Shown here one piece after another: positions 6,522 to 14,507 of a DNA stretch of 20,616 nucleotides. Both the position numbers and the translations under genes were made by a program. Each line of letters starts with the position of its first letter. Within the stretch, counting starts at the first letter, position 1. The stretch is taken from the NCBI GenBank assembly GCA_002502785.1, contig DAQG01000019.1:1-20616 (forward strand), in the 5' to 3' direction. The stretch is from Methanothrix harundinacea. GTDB taxonomy: Archaea > Halobacteriota > Methanosarcinia > Methanotrichales > Methanotrichaceae. The notes beneath the pieces were generated by a model, which was not told where the DNA came from, did no database searches, and worked only from the letters and a program-made list of their open reading frames with translations.

Positions 6522-6914
6522 ATGCTTGAGATAAAGACAGAAAAGCCCGTTCAGGTCATAGACATAACTCACCAGGTGAACGACGCCGTAAAAGAGAGCG
6601 GCGTCGAGGAGGGCCTGTGCCTCGTCTATACCCTCCACACCACCACCGGGATCGTGATCAACGAGGCTGAGAGCGGCCTCGTCCAGGACCTGCTCCGGAG
6701 GATGGCGTCCCTGGCACCGCCAGGGGACGGCTACCTTCACGACAGGATCGATGACAACGCCCACGCCCACCTCCAGGCCGTCCTTCTAGGAAACAGCCAG
6801 ACAATACCGATCGAGGAGGGGTGCCTGGTCATGGGGACCTGGCAGAGGGTCCTCTTTCTGGAGCTTGACGGCCCCAGGCGGAGGAACGTCCTCCTGAAGA
6901 TCCTCCCCGGGTAG
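6522..6914 (+). CDS. yjbQ: YjbQ family (UPF0047) protein
   Basis: A 130-aa protein matching the YjbQ/UPF0047 family over its whole length. The signature residues are visible: LHTTTGIVINEAE (His39, Glu48) and HDRIDDNAHAHLQA (His73, His81, His83), which form the likely metal/ligand pocket, plus the C-terminal GTWQRVLFLELDGPR. Some family members have been linked to a secondary thiamine-phosphate synthase activity; the in vivo role is not settled. ATG at 6522 is preferred because GTGATC at 6513-6518 can pair with 16S rRNA; an in-frame GTG at 6513 would lie inside that site. Neighbours on both sides are on the opposite strand, so it is a single-gene unit. Confidence 0.92.
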   Translation: MLEIKTEKPVQVIDITHQVNDAVKESGVEEGLCLVYTLHTTTGIVINEAESGLVQDLLRRMASLAPPGDGYLHDRIDDNAHAHLQAVLLGNSQTIPIEEGCLVMGTWQRVLFLELDGPRRRNVLLKILPG

Positions 6915-6927
6915 GCCGACCGTCTCA

Positions 6928-6933
6928 TTTTTT
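6928..6933 (+). terminator. T-run after yjbQ
   Basis: A run of six T residues lies 14 nt after the yjbQ stop codon, in the 39-bp gap facing ilvE. Archaeal RNA polymerase often terminates at such T-runs without a hairpin, so this is a plausible but weak terminator. Confidence 0.3.
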
Positions 6934-6953
6934 GATAGTTTGAGGCAGACCCT

Positions 6954-7820
6954 TCAAATGGGCGTTCCCGTCGTCATCGTCATCTCCTTGAAGCCCTCGA
7001 TCAGATCTTTGGCAATCGGGCCGGGCTTTCCGCCGCTTATGATCCTGCCGTCGATCTTGGTGACGGGAGCAACCTCCGCCGCGGTTCCCGTGACGAATAT
7101 CTCGTCGGCGGTGTACAGGTCGAAGATGCCGAGGTTTACCTCTTCGATCGAGTATCCCCGGGCCTCGGCAACCTCGATGACGGCTATCCTGGTTATGCCC
7201 TTGAGGTTGTTCATGGTGTGGGGAGTGAATATCTTCCCGTCCTTGACGACGAATATGTTGTCGCCGCTACCCTCGGAGACGTTTCCGACATCGTCCAGGA
7301 ATATCGCCTCGTTTCCTCCCTTGACGTTAGCCTCGATCTTGGCGAGGATGTTGTTCAGGTAGTTGAGGGACTTGATGTTGGGCGGAAGCGCCGCCGGCGA
7401 GTTTCTCCTGACCGTGACGGTGATGGCGGTGAGGCCCACCTCGTAGAGGTCCCCATACATGGCGTCCCACTTCTGAGATATGACCATAACCGTGGGTCTT
7501 GCGCACTTTCTGGGGTCGAGGCCCAGGTCGCCGACGCCTCTCGTGACCAGAGGGCGGATGTAGGCGTCAGTGAGGCCGTTTTTCCTGAGGGTCTCGAGGA
7601 TCGCATCGCACATCTCTTCCTGGGTCATGGGTATATCGAGCATGATCGCCTTGGCAGAGTCGTAGAGCCTCTTGACGTGCTCTTCAAGTCTGAAAACTCT
7701 GCCGTTGTATGCTCTGATCCCCTCGAATACACCATCGCCGTACAACAGCCCGTGATCGTAAACCGAAACCGCCGCCTCTTCAGCGGGAACAAACTTCCCA
7801 TCTAAATAGACCCAACTCAT
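6954..7820 (-). CDS. ilvE: Branched-chain amino acid aminotransferase
   Basis: A 288-aa class IV PLP aminotransferase that catalyses the last step of Val/Leu/Ile synthesis with glutamate as amino donor. Visible landmarks are YDHGLLYGDGVFEGIRAYNG (residues 21-40), the catalytic Lys150 in NIKSLNYLNN, the cofactor region GNVSEGSGDNIFVV, KGITR and FVTGTAAEV. The EGIRAYNG motif and overall length favour IlvE over 4-amino-4-deoxychorismate lyase or D-amino acid transaminase. The longest frame starts at 7886, but I choose ATG at 7820: the product then starts MSWVYLDGKFVP, as in archaeal homologues, and GGGAGGGTGG lies 8-17 nt upstream. A TATA-like CATTTATCC lies at about 7852-7860. It is divergent from ribH. 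Confidence 0.93.
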   Translation of the reverse strand: MSWVYLDGKFVPAEEAAVSVYDHGLLYGDGVFEGIRAYNGRVFRLEEHVKRLYDSAKAIMLDIPMTQEEMCDAILETLRKNGLTDAYIRPLVTRGVGDLGLDPRKCARPTVMVISQKWDAMYGDLYEVGLTAITVTVRRNSPAALPPNIKSLNYLNNILAKIEANVKGGNEAIFLDDVGNVSEGSGDNIFVVKDGKIFTPHTMNNLKGITRIAVIEVAEARGYSIEEVNLGIFDLYTADEIFVTGTAAEVAPVTKIDGRIISGGKPGPIAKDLIEGFKEMTMTTGTPI

Positions 7821-7959
7821 AAGGCATCCACCCTCCCGCATAATTGGCAAGGGATAAATGGGTTTTGACCGTGAGACTTTGCCCACGACCGATCGATGGG
7901 TTTATTAGCGCAAAATGCGCCGGGCTAAAGAAGCTATCCCCTTTGGCGGTGTTGGATCT

Positions 7960-8370
7960 ATGATAAAACTTGGTTTTGTGGTCGCTGAGTTCAACCGGGA
8001 TATAACCTATCAGATGGAGGTCCTGGGACGAGAACATGCGGAATTTCTGGGCGCACAGGTCGTCCGCACGCTGATGGTTCCCGGCGTGTACGACATGCCT
8101 CTAGCCGTAAAAAAGCTGATCGGGCGCGATGATGTCGATGCCGTGGTGACGATCGGCTGCGTCACCCAGGGCGAGACCGGACACGACGAGATCGTGGCCC
8201 AGCAGGCCTCAAGGAAGATAATGGACCTGGCCCTGGAGCACGATAAGCCCGTCACCTTGGGCATATCCGGTCCCAAGATGTCCCGGATGGATGCCCATCG
8301 TCGCATAGACTACTCCAAGCGTGCAGTGGAGGCCGCGGTCAAGATGGTTATGAGGCTGGAGGATGATTAG
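7960..8370 (+). CDS. ribH: 6,7-dimethyl-8-ribityllumazine synthase
   Basis: A 136-aa lumazine synthase of the short archaeal type. It condenses 5-amino-6-ribitylaminouracil with 3,4-dihydroxy-2-butanone-4-phosphate to give lumazine, the riboflavin precursor that in methanogens accompanies F420/flavin synthesis. The diagnostic segments are FVVAEFNRDIT (substrate pyrimidine site), PGVYDMPLAVKKL, IGCVTQGETGHDEIV with the general base His75, and ISGPKMSRMDAHRR for phosphate/helix contacts. The long frame from 7915 adds 15 residues; ATG at 7960 fits archaeal homologues. A TATA-like TTTATTAG is at 7899-7906. The TAG stop is separated from the aspB TTG by only 2 nt, so the two form an operon. Confidence 0.9.
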   Translation: MIKLGFVVAEFNRDITYQMEVLGREHAEFLGAQVVRTLMVPGVYDMPLAVKKLIGRDDVDAVVTIGCVTQGETGHDEIVAQQASRKIMDLALEHDKPVTLGISGPKMSRMDAHRRIDYSKRAVEAAVKMVMRLEDD

Positions 8371-8372
8371 AT

Positions 8373-9509
8373 TTGGTATCTGAGAGACTCGCCTCGATCC
8401 CCGAGTCCACCACCATGAAGATCTCGGCGATGGCCAAAAAGCTCAACGGAGCTGGCCTGGACGTGATCGACCTCGGGGTGGGAGAGCCCGACTTCGATAC
8501 CCCGAAGAACATCTGCGACGCCGCCATCACTTCGATTCAAAGAGGGGATACTCACTACCTCCCCACCAGCGGGATACCGGAGCTTCGGGCAGCGATCGCA
8601 GAGAAGCTCTATAACGACAACCACATCGAGATCTCCCCCGAATTCGTCTCGGTGGTTCCGGGGGCGAAGATGGCGATCTTTGCGGCGATGCAGGCCCTCC
8701 TGGACGAGGGGGACGAGTGCGTTCTTATCGGACCCTCCTGGGTAAGCTACGAGCCCTGCGTCAACTTCGCAGGCGGAAGGGTCAGGTGGGCCGAGGTCGA
8801 CGAGGAGTTCAAGCCGGTCGACCTCGCGGAGTCGATCACACCCAAAACGAAGATGATCCTGGTGAACTCGCCCTCAAACCCCACCGGCGCAGTCTTTGGA
8901 ATGGAGATTCTGGAGGAGATCAGGGATCTCGCCGTAGACAACGATCTTCGGGTCCTTTCGGACGAGATCTACGAGAAGATCATCTACGGCCAGGAGCACG
9001 TAAGCATCGGCTCCCTTCCTGGGATGGAGCGCAGGACCGTGACCGTGAACGGCTTTTCCAAGTGCTACGCCATGACCGGCTGGCGGCTTGGGTACCTTGC
9101 GGGACCCCAGGAGATCATGAATTGGGTGAACAGGATCCTCTCTCACTCCGTCTCTCACGCCACCACTTTCGTCCAGTGGGCCGGGATCGAAGCCCTGAAG
9201 GGCCCCCAGGACAACATCAAGGCCATGGTGACAGAATTTCAGGATCGGAGGAACCTTCTCGTCTCGGGGCTGAGAGATATCGGAATCGACTGCTCTCTTC
9301 CCGGCGGCGCCTTCTACGTCTTCCCCGATGTCTCGGAGTTTGGGGGCGGGGACAAGTTCGCAGAGAGGATGCTGAGCGAGGCGATGGTGGCTGCAACGCC
9401 CGGGTCTGCCTTCGGCCCCGGCGGCGTCGACTACGTCCGGATCTCTTACACCGCCTCCCAAAAGAGGCTCAACCAGGCCCTGGAGAGGATCGGCAAGATG
9501 CTGGGGTGA
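8373..9509 (+). CDS. aspB: Class I PLP-dependent aminotransferase (aspartate aminotransferase-like)
   Basis: A 378-aa fold-type I aminotransferase. Visible active-site elements are LGVGEPDFDTP (N-terminal arm), YLPTSGIPELR, NSPSNPTGAVF with Asn169, VLSDEIYEKIIY with Asp197 and Tyr200, and the Schiff-base Lys230 in NGFSKCYAMTGWRLGY. The C-terminal YVRISY supplies the substrate-carboxylate Arg. This pattern fits the AspB/AspC-type subgroup; the amino donor and acceptor range cannot be read off, and an aromatic or broad-range aminotransferase is an alternative. The start is TTG at 8373, with GGAGG (8358-8362) 10 nt before it; no in-frame ATG occurs before residue 15, which would cut into the arm. 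It is coupled to ribH, although the two pathways are not obviously linked. Confidence 0.9.
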   Translation: MVSERLASIPESTTMKISAMAKKLNGAGLDVIDLGVGEPDFDTPKNICDAAITSIQRGDTHYLPTSGIPELRAAIAEKLYNDNHIEISPEFVSVVPGAKMAIFAAMQALLDEGDECVLIGPSWVSYEPCVNFAGGRVRWAEVDEEFKPVDLAESITPKTKMILVNSPSNPTGAVFGMEILEEIRDLAVDNDLRVLSDEIYEKIIYGQEHVSIGSLPGMERRTVTVNGFSKCYAMTGWRLGYLAGPQEIMNWVNRILSHSVSHATTFVQWAGIEALKGPQDNIKAMVTEFQDRRNLLVSGLRDIGIDCSLPGGAFYVFPDVSEFGGGDKFAERMLSEAMVAATPGSAFGPGGVDYVRISYTASQKRLNQALERIGKMLG

Positions 9510-9531
9510 AAAGCTCAAGGTTCAAAAGGTC

Positions 9532-9561
9532 GAGGGGGTCTCCCCCCTCAATTCAGAATTG
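9532..9561. terminator. Double hairpin between convergent aspB and trpA
   Basis: GAGGGGG (9532-9538) pairs with CCCCCTC (9543-9549) across a TCTC loop, and is followed at once by CAATTCAGAATTG (9549-9561), a 6-bp inverted repeat with a one-base centre. The pair lies in the 92-bp gap between two genes that end towards each other. A bidirectional terminator is likely, although no long T-run follows. Confidence 0.5.
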
Positions 9562-9601
9562 AAAAGAAAGCAAACGGGGCGGGGAAATCCACTTACCCCC
9601 T

Positions 9602-10387
9602 TCAGATTCTGGCCGTCACCTCGACGGGCCTCGCTTTAAGGATTGCAGCTTTCATTCCCCTGATCAGCTCCTCAAGCCCGTCGATGTCTCCTCTGGAGAT
9701 TAGGTCGACGCAGGCTGACCCGACAATGGCGGCGTCGGCTCCAGCTCTTATCACCTCGGCCGCCTGCTCCGGCGTAGATATCCCGAAGCCCACGGCCTTG
9801 GGCAGATCGGTTTTGACCCTTTCAATCAGGGCTTTTGTGGACGAGAGGACCTCCGCTCTCGCTCCGGTCACCCCGGACCTCGCCACAAGGTACAGAAACC
9901 CGCTCGAGCTTTCGGCAACGTACGGCACCCTCTCGGCTGACGTGTTCGGGGCCACGAGGTATATCAGGTCCACGTCGGCCTTCCTGCAGGCTTCCCTCAG
10001 GGGCCCCGCCTCCACCGGCGGCAGGTCCGGGACGATAAGGCCGGTGATACCGCTTTTGGCGCAGTCCTTGGCGAATTTGTCCAGGCCCCGCTGGTAGATC
10101 ATGTTGTAGTAGCCCATGAAGACGAGGGGTATGTCGGCTCCGACCCGAGATGCCATCTCGAAGTAGACGTCTGTGTTCATCCCGGCCTCGATCGCCCTCT
10201 GGGCAGCCGCCTGGATGACGGGACCGTCGGCTATCGGGTCGGAGTGGGGAAGGCCGAGCTCGACGACGTCGGCCCCGGCCTTCGCCAGAAGCTCCACGAT
10301 TTCAGGGGTCGACTCGGGGGTCGGGTCGCCAGCGCAGATGTAGGCGATTAAAAGCGGCCTATTCTCGAAGGCCTCGGCGAGCTTCAC
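9602..10387 (-). CDS. trpA: Tryptophan synthase alpha chain
   Basis: A 261-aa TIM-barrel subunit that cleaves indole-3-glycerol phosphate to indole, which is channelled to TrpB. The catalytic Glu43 is in VVELGLPHSDPIADGP, and Asp54 in the same segment binds the indole nitrogen. GLIVPDLPP, YLVARSGVTGAR (mobile loop region), GFGIS and AIVGSACV complete the family pattern. The start is GTG at 10387 rather than GTG 10396: GGAGG lies 8 nt upstream, and GTGA then overlaps the trpB stop by 4 bp, the same arrangement as at other junctions of the operon. It is the last gene of the trp operon. Confidence 0.95.
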   Translation of the reverse strand: MKLAEAFENRPLLIAYICAGDPTPESTPEIVELLAKAGADVVELGLPHSDPIADGPVIQAAAQRAIEAGMNTDVYFEMASRVGADIPLVFMGYYNMIYQRGLDKFAKDCAKSGITGLIVPDLPPVEAGPLREACRKADVDLIYLVAPNTSAERVPYVAESSSGFLYLVARSGVTGARAEVLSSTKALIERVKTDLPKAVGFGISTPEQAAEVIRAGADAAIVGSACVDLISRGDIDGLEELIRGMKAAILKARPVEVTARI

Positions 10388-11580
10388 CTTCCACACCTCC
10401 CCTCAAACTCCATCACTGTGGTCAGGTCCTTATCCCCCCGGCCAGAGAGGTTGATTATCGAAACCTCCCCGAGGGCCCTGGGGTTATTTAGGGCGTAGCC
10501 GACGGCGTGGGACGACTCGAGGGCCGGGATGATCCCTTCGAGGACCGAGAGTCGCCTGAACCCCTCGAGGGCCGTCTCGTCGTCGGCGATGGCTGGCGTG
10601 ACCCGGCCGACCTCAGCCAGGTGGGCGAGCTCGGGCCCGACCCCCGGATAGTCGAGGCCCGCGGCCACTGAGTAGGACTCGAGGATCTGGCCGTAGGGGT
10701 CCTGGAGGATCTTCGTCATGGCTCCGTGGAGGACCCCCTCCTTGCCGAGGTTGAGACAGGCCCCGTGATCTGCGATCTTGTCGTCGTGGGAGGTGCCCCT
10801 TCCACCAGCCTCGACGGCGATGAGCTTTGTGTCATCTGCCAGGAATCCTGAGAAGATCCCCATGGCGTTGCTGCCCCCACCAACGCAGGCCGCGACGGAG
10901 TCGGGCAGTTTTCCTTCAGCCTTCAGGATCTGCTCTCTCGCCTCGGTTCCTATGACGCTCTGAAGCTCTCTCACCATCAGGGGGTAGGGGTGGGCTCCTG
11001 CGACAGTTCCCATCAGGTAGTGGGTGTTCTCATAGCTTCCGGCCCAGTCCCTCATGGCCTCGTTGATGGCGTCCTTGAGGGTTCTCGACCCCGACCTGAC
11101 AGGAATCACCTTTGCGCCCAAAAGCTCCATCCGATAGACGTTCATCTTCTGCCGCTCGATGTCCACCTCGCCCATGTATATCTCGGTCTCAAGGCCTAGG
11201 TTTGCCCCCACCATCGCAGCGGCGACGCCGTGCTGCCCAGCCCCGGTCTCGGCGATGAGCCTCGTCTTTCCCATCTCCTTTGCGACCAGGGCCTGGCCGA
11301 GGACGTTGTTTAGCTTGTGGGCCCCGCCGTGGACCAGGTCCTCCCTCTTAAGATAGACCTTCCTTCCCAGCTCCCGCGAGAGGGACCTTGCCAGATAGAG
11401 GGGGGTCGGCCTTCCGGCGTAATCGGTGAGAAGGCCGGAGAGCTCCCGCCTGAACTCGGGGTCCTCCTTGAGGCGGCCGTAGGCCTCGGCCAGCTCCTTC
11501 AGAGGCTGCATCAGGGTCTCGGGGACGAACTGCCCACCGTACCTCCCAAACCTCGTATTTGACGTCTCCGTGATCTTCAT
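10384..11580 (-). CDS. trpB: Tryptophan synthase beta chain (TrpB1 type)
   Basis: A 398-aa PLP enzyme that joins indole and serine. The PLP Lys89 is in HGGAHKLNN, the catalytic Glu111 in AETGAGQHG, and the phosphate cup GGGSNAMG is present. C-terminal HAVGYALN and NLSGRGDKD are typical. The N-terminus RFGRYGGQFVPETLM is the TrpB1 form that pairs with TrpA, not the longer TrpB2. Start is ATG at 11580, with a TTG one codon earlier; GGAGCTGATGA is upstream. This is the only trp junction with a real gap (67 bp to trpC), and that gap is AT-rich and shares a 12-nt word with the trpD promoter. TrpB may therefore also be expressed from its own promoter. Confidence 0.96.
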   Translation of the reverse strand: MKITETSNTRFGRYGGQFVPETLMQPLKELAEAYGRLKEDPEFRRELSGLLTDYAGRPTPLYLARSLSRELGRKVYLKREDLVHGGAHKLNNVLGQALVAKEMGKTRLIAETGAGQHGVAAAMVGANLGLETEIYMGEVDIERQKMNVYRMELLGAKVIPVRSGSRTLKDAINEAMRDWAGSYENTHYLMGTVAGAHPYPLMVRELQSVIGTEAREQILKAEGKLPDSVAACVGGGSNAMGIFSGFLADDTKLIAVEAGGRGTSHDDKIADHGACLNLGKEGVLHGAMTKILQDPYGQILESYSVAAGLDYPGVGPELAHLAEVGRVTPAIADDETALEGFRRLSVLEGIIPALESSHAVGYALNNPRALGEVSIINLSGRGDKDLTTVMEFEGRCGR

Positions 11581-11601
11581 CAACTGTCATCAGCTCCAAT
11601 G

Positions 11602-11623
11602 AATGTATGATTTAATATGATTT
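11602..11623 (-). promoter_or_regulatory. Internal trpB promoter/operator candidate, shared word with trpD
   Basis: On the minus strand AAATCATACATT (11613-11602) is identical to 12 nt upstream of trpD (16178-16167). TATGATTT (plus strand) occurs at 11606-11613 and again at 11616-11623, exactly 10 bp apart, as expected for binding on one face of the helix. The A/T-rich CATTAAAAA (11630-11638) is a possible TATA element. The operator role is an inference. Confidence 0.45.
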
Positions 11624-11647
11624 TAGCGCTTTTTAATGAACCCGCTT

Positions 11648-12409
11648 TCATGGGTGTCCCATCCCGTTCAGTGCCTTGAGAAGTTCGGGCTCCTTCATCA
11701 AAGAGGTTCCGACGAGAAGGGCGTCGGCCCCGGCATCCTCCATCCTGAGAACGTCCTTTCGGGAATAGATGCCGCTTTCGGCCACTACGAAGAGGCCCGA
11801 GTCCTTGGCCATCGGTCCCAACCTCTCGAAAGTCTCAAGGCTGACCTCCAGGGTCGCGAGGTTCCTGTTGTTTATCCCCACGATCCGGGCGTCGGTCTTG
11901 AGGACCATCTCAAGCTCCGCCCCGGTGTGGACCTCCACCAGCGGCTCCAGATTCCTGGACAGGGCAGCCTCGACCAGATCATCGAGGGGCTTTGAGAAGG
12001 TGGCGATGAGGAGGACGAGGTCTGAACCAACCTCGTCCAGCTGCCTCTCGTCCAGTATGAAGTCCTTTCTCAGGATGGGAATGGTGGCAACCTTCCTCGC
12101 GATCCTGGCGTTATCCAGTGACCCCAGAAAGTAGGTCGGTTGGGTTAGGACCGAAATCCCGCACGCTTCCATATCCTCGTAACCTCTGGCGATGGATGCC
12201 ACCTCATCGGGCGATAGGGTTCTATTCAGGATTCGGGGTTTGATCTCGGCTATGATGGGGCTGATCCCTCTTGACCGAAGGGACGCCGCCCGAGCCGTCA
12301 GATTTCTGGGATCTGTGATCTGAACCCGAGTCTTGGGGCCAACCTCTGGAAGCTCTGCAAGCCTCGCCTCGGTCTCTCTAAGGATCTCTCTGACCACATT
12401 GGAGGTCAC
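11648..12409 (-). CDS. trpC: Indole-3-glycerol phosphate synthase
   Basis: A 253-aa TIM barrel that decarboxylates and closes carboxyphenylaminodeoxyribulose phosphate. All catalytic residues are seen: Glu55 and Lys57 in IIAEIKPR, Lys115 in LRKDFILD, Glu159 in LVEVH, Asn180 in GINNRNL, and Glu211/Ser212 in VAESGI. GTSLM near residue 239 is the phosphate-binding end. It is monofunctional; PRAI is a separate gene here. Start is GTG at 12409, whose GTGA overlaps the trpG stop by 4 bp, so translation is probably coupled. Its stop lies 67 bp before the trpB ATG. Confidence 0.95.
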   Translation of the reverse strand: MTSNVVREILRETEARLAELPEVGPKTRVQITDPRNLTARAASLRSRGISPIIAEIKPRILNRTLSPDEVASIARGYEDMEACGISVLTQPTYFLGSLDNARIARKVATIPILRKDFILDERQLDEVGSDLVLLIATFSKPLDDLVEAALSRNLEPLVEVHTGAELEMVLKTDARIVGINNRNLATLEVSLETFERLGPMAKDSGLFVVAESGIYSRKDVLRMEDAGADALLVGTSLMKEPELLKALNGMGHP

Positions 12410-12984
12410 TTGACTAATCCCTCCAGCCAGTTTGATATCAGCTTCTTTCCGTTGGGCGTCAGGACAGATTCCGGATGGAACTGAAGGCCCACCACGGGAA
12501 GGCTCTGGTGTCTCACACCCATCACCACCCCTTCGGTGGTCATGGCCGATATCCCCAGAGGCGGCGCCAGCCTCTCGACGGCCAGGGAATGGTAGCGCCC
12601 CCCCTTCAGGGGGTTTTCGAGGCCCCGGAAGATGCCCCGGCCGTCATGGAATATATCGGAGGCCTTTCCGTGGACCGGGGTGGTCCTGTTGATCGTCCCG
12701 CCGTAGGCGAGGTTTATCGCCTGGTGGCCGAGGCAGACGCCCAGGATCGGCGTTCCCTCAAACTGCCTCATGATCTCGATGCAGCTTCCGATGTCCCTCT
12801 TGTTTGCGGGGTGGCCCGGCCCCGGGGAGATCACGATCCCCAGGGGTTCGATCTCTTTCACTCTTGAGGGCTCGATCCGGTTATTGACCACCTCGGTATC
12901 GGGGTGGAACTGGGATACGTAGTCGACCAGGTTCCAGACGAAGGAGTCCTGGTTGTCAATGAAGAGGATCGTCTTTCTTGTCAA
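12406..12984 (-). CDS. trpG: Anthranilate synthase component II (glutamine amidotransferase)
   Basis: A 192-aa class I amidotransferase that supplies ammonia to TrpE. The triad is complete: Cys84 in GVCLGHQAI, His170 and Glu172 in LQFHPES. The oxyanion segment ISPGPGHP (residues 52-59) and IDNQDSFVWNLVDY (9-22) are standard. It lies directly after trpE, which favours TrpG over the folate enzyme PabA; it may serve both. The start is TTG at 12984, overlapping the trpE stop as TTGA (4 bp), with GGTGGAG upstream inside the trpE end. Confidence 0.95.
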   Translation of the reverse strand: MTRKTILFIDNQDSFVWNLVDYVSQFHPDTEVVNNRIEPSRVKEIEPLGIVISPGPGHPANKRDIGSCIEIMRQFEGTPILGVCLGHQAINLAYGGTINRTTPVHGKASDIFHDGRGIFRGLENPLKGGRYHSLAVERLAPPLGISAMTTEGVVMGVRHQSLPVVGLQFHPESVLTPNGKKLISNWLEGLVK

Positions 12985-14507
12985 AGCTCCACCCCCAGGG
13001 CCCGCTTCATGGCGGCCATCTTCCGTTCCGTTTCCAGAAATTCCCGGTGAGGATCGGAGTCGGCGACGATCCCGGCCCCCGCCTGGACGACGGCGAGGTC
13101 GCCTTTCATCATGACGCTTCTGATGGCGATGGCGAAGTCTGCGGACCCATCGGCAGAGAAGTAGCCGACCCCCCCGCCGTAGACCCCTCTCGCCGCTCCT
13201 TCCAGGTCGTCAATGATCTCCATGGCCCGGATCTTGGGCGCTCCCGAGAGGGTTCCAGCCGGGAAGATCGCCCTCGCCGCGTCGAACTGGTCGCACTCGT
13301 CCCGGAGGGTACCCCGGACGGTCGTCTCGATGTGCTGGACGTGAGAATATCTCAGAACCGACATGAAGTCCTCCACCAGGATTGATCCCGCCTTCGATAC
13401 GGACCGAACATCGTTTCTTCCCAGGTCTACGAGCATCACGTGTTCTGCCCTCTCTTTCTCGTCCTCCAGCATCTTTGCGGCTAGAAGGTCGTCTTCCTCG
13501 CGGCTTCCGCCCCTTGGGCAGGTTCCGGCGATGGGGTTTGTCGTGACCACGCGGTCGTAGAGGCTGAAGAGGGTTTCGGGGGACGCTCCCACAATGGCCT
13601 CGTCTCCGAACTCGAAGATGTAGGTGTAGGGGCTCGGGTTGATATCCCTGAGCTTCTTGTAGAGGAGGACGGGGTCGGGCCTTGCGAGCAACACCCTCGT
13701 CCTCCTGGATAAGACCACCTGGAAGATGTCGCCGTCGAGGATGTGCTCTTTGGCCTTTCTGACCGATTCCTCGAAGGGCTCGGCTGGATCGGACTCAACC
13801 GAAATCGGCTCGAGATTTCCAGCCCCCGGCTCTTTCACCTCGAGGTCCCTGAGGTGGTCTATGGCCTCAGCGGCGATTTTCTCTGGGTCGTCCCCGGGGG
13901 CGAGGGGAGCTACTGTCAGGCAGACTTTTCCGGTGAGGTGATCGAAGACGAAGCTTTTCTGGAAGATCCCGAACTTCGCGTCCGGGGTATCGGAGCTTGA
14001 AGTCCTATCGATCCTCTCACCCACCAAATCGTAAGCGAGGTATCCGATCCCGCCTCCGAGGAAGGCCTGCCGTCCGAACTTCGATGGTCCGACGCTTACA
14101 GGAAGGGCGGATCGGAGGAGGTCGAAGAGGTCCATCCCATTTCTGATCTCGCCGGAGAGGACGGATTTGTCGTCACCCGAATCGTCGATCTTGGCGGAGG
14201 CGACGAGCCTTCTTTCCAGTACCTCTTTGAGCCTGTCACCGCCGTCAAAGATATCGAGGTTGAATCTGCGTCCCTTCACCGTCACCACGGCGGCGGGGCT
14301 TGCTCCCACAAAGGAGAACCGTGCCCTCTGGCCAGACTTCTCCACCGACTCCAGGAGGAAGGGGCACCTCTCCCGGCGAAGGGCGCAGTAGAGGTTGAGG
14401 GGTGCCTGAGGGTCGACGAGATCCGTGACCTCAAAGAGCCGGGGTACAGGTCCCATCCCCAGGGCGTCTTGCGCCCTCTCGACGATGGAGTCTACGGAAG
14501 CGGGCAA
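12981..14507 (-). CDS. trpE: Anthranilate synthase component I
   Basis: A 508-aa chorismate-utilising enzyme that makes anthranilate with ammonia from TrpG. The N-terminal domain carries LLES at residues 51-54, the known tryptophan feedback site of TrpE proteins, so allosteric inhibition is expected. The catalytic domain has DIFQVVLSRR (260-269), EHVMLVDLGRND (355-366), HIETTVRG with His392, and FPAGTLSGAPK. One position is atypical: the PIAGT-R-PRG motif reads PIAGTCPRG (Cys330). The start is TTG at 14507 with GGAGG 7 nt upstream; it overlaps the end of trpF by 16 bp. PabB is an alternative for such sequences, but LLES and the operon position argue for TrpE. Confidence 0.95.
   Translation of the reverse strand: MPASVDSIVERAQDALGMGPVPRLFEVTDLVDPQAPLNLYCALRRERCPFLLESVEKSGQRARFSFVGASPAAVVTVKGRRFNLDIFDGGDRLKEVLERRLVASAKIDDSGDDKSVLSGEIRNGMDLFDLLRSALPVSVGPSKFGRQAFLGGGIGYLAYDLVGERIDRTSSSDTPDAKFGIFQKSFVFDHLTGKVCLTVAPLAPGDDPEKIAAEAIDHLRDLEVKEPGAGNLEPISVESDPAEPFEESVRKAKEHILDGDIFQVVLSRRTRVLLARPDPVLLYKKLRDINPSPYTYIFEFGDEAIVGASPETLFSLYDRVVTTNPIAGTCPRGGSREEDDLLAAKMLEDEKERAEHVMLVDLGRNDVRSVSKAGSILVEDFMSVLRYSHVQHIETTVRGTLRDECDQFDAARAIFPAGTLSGAPKIRAMEIIDDLEGAARGVYGGGVGYFSADGSADFAIAIRSVMMKGDLAVVQAGAGIVADSDPHREFLETERKMAAMKRALGVEL

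Noticed and set aside
8717..9562. 281-aa plus-strand frame
   Set aside because: Arg/Gly-rich shadow in another frame of the aminotransferase, which has a complete PLP active site.
11581..11647. Trp leader peptide/attenuator before trpB
   Set aside because: No short frame with clustered Trp codons and no alternative hairpins were seen; a promoter/operator explains the gap better.
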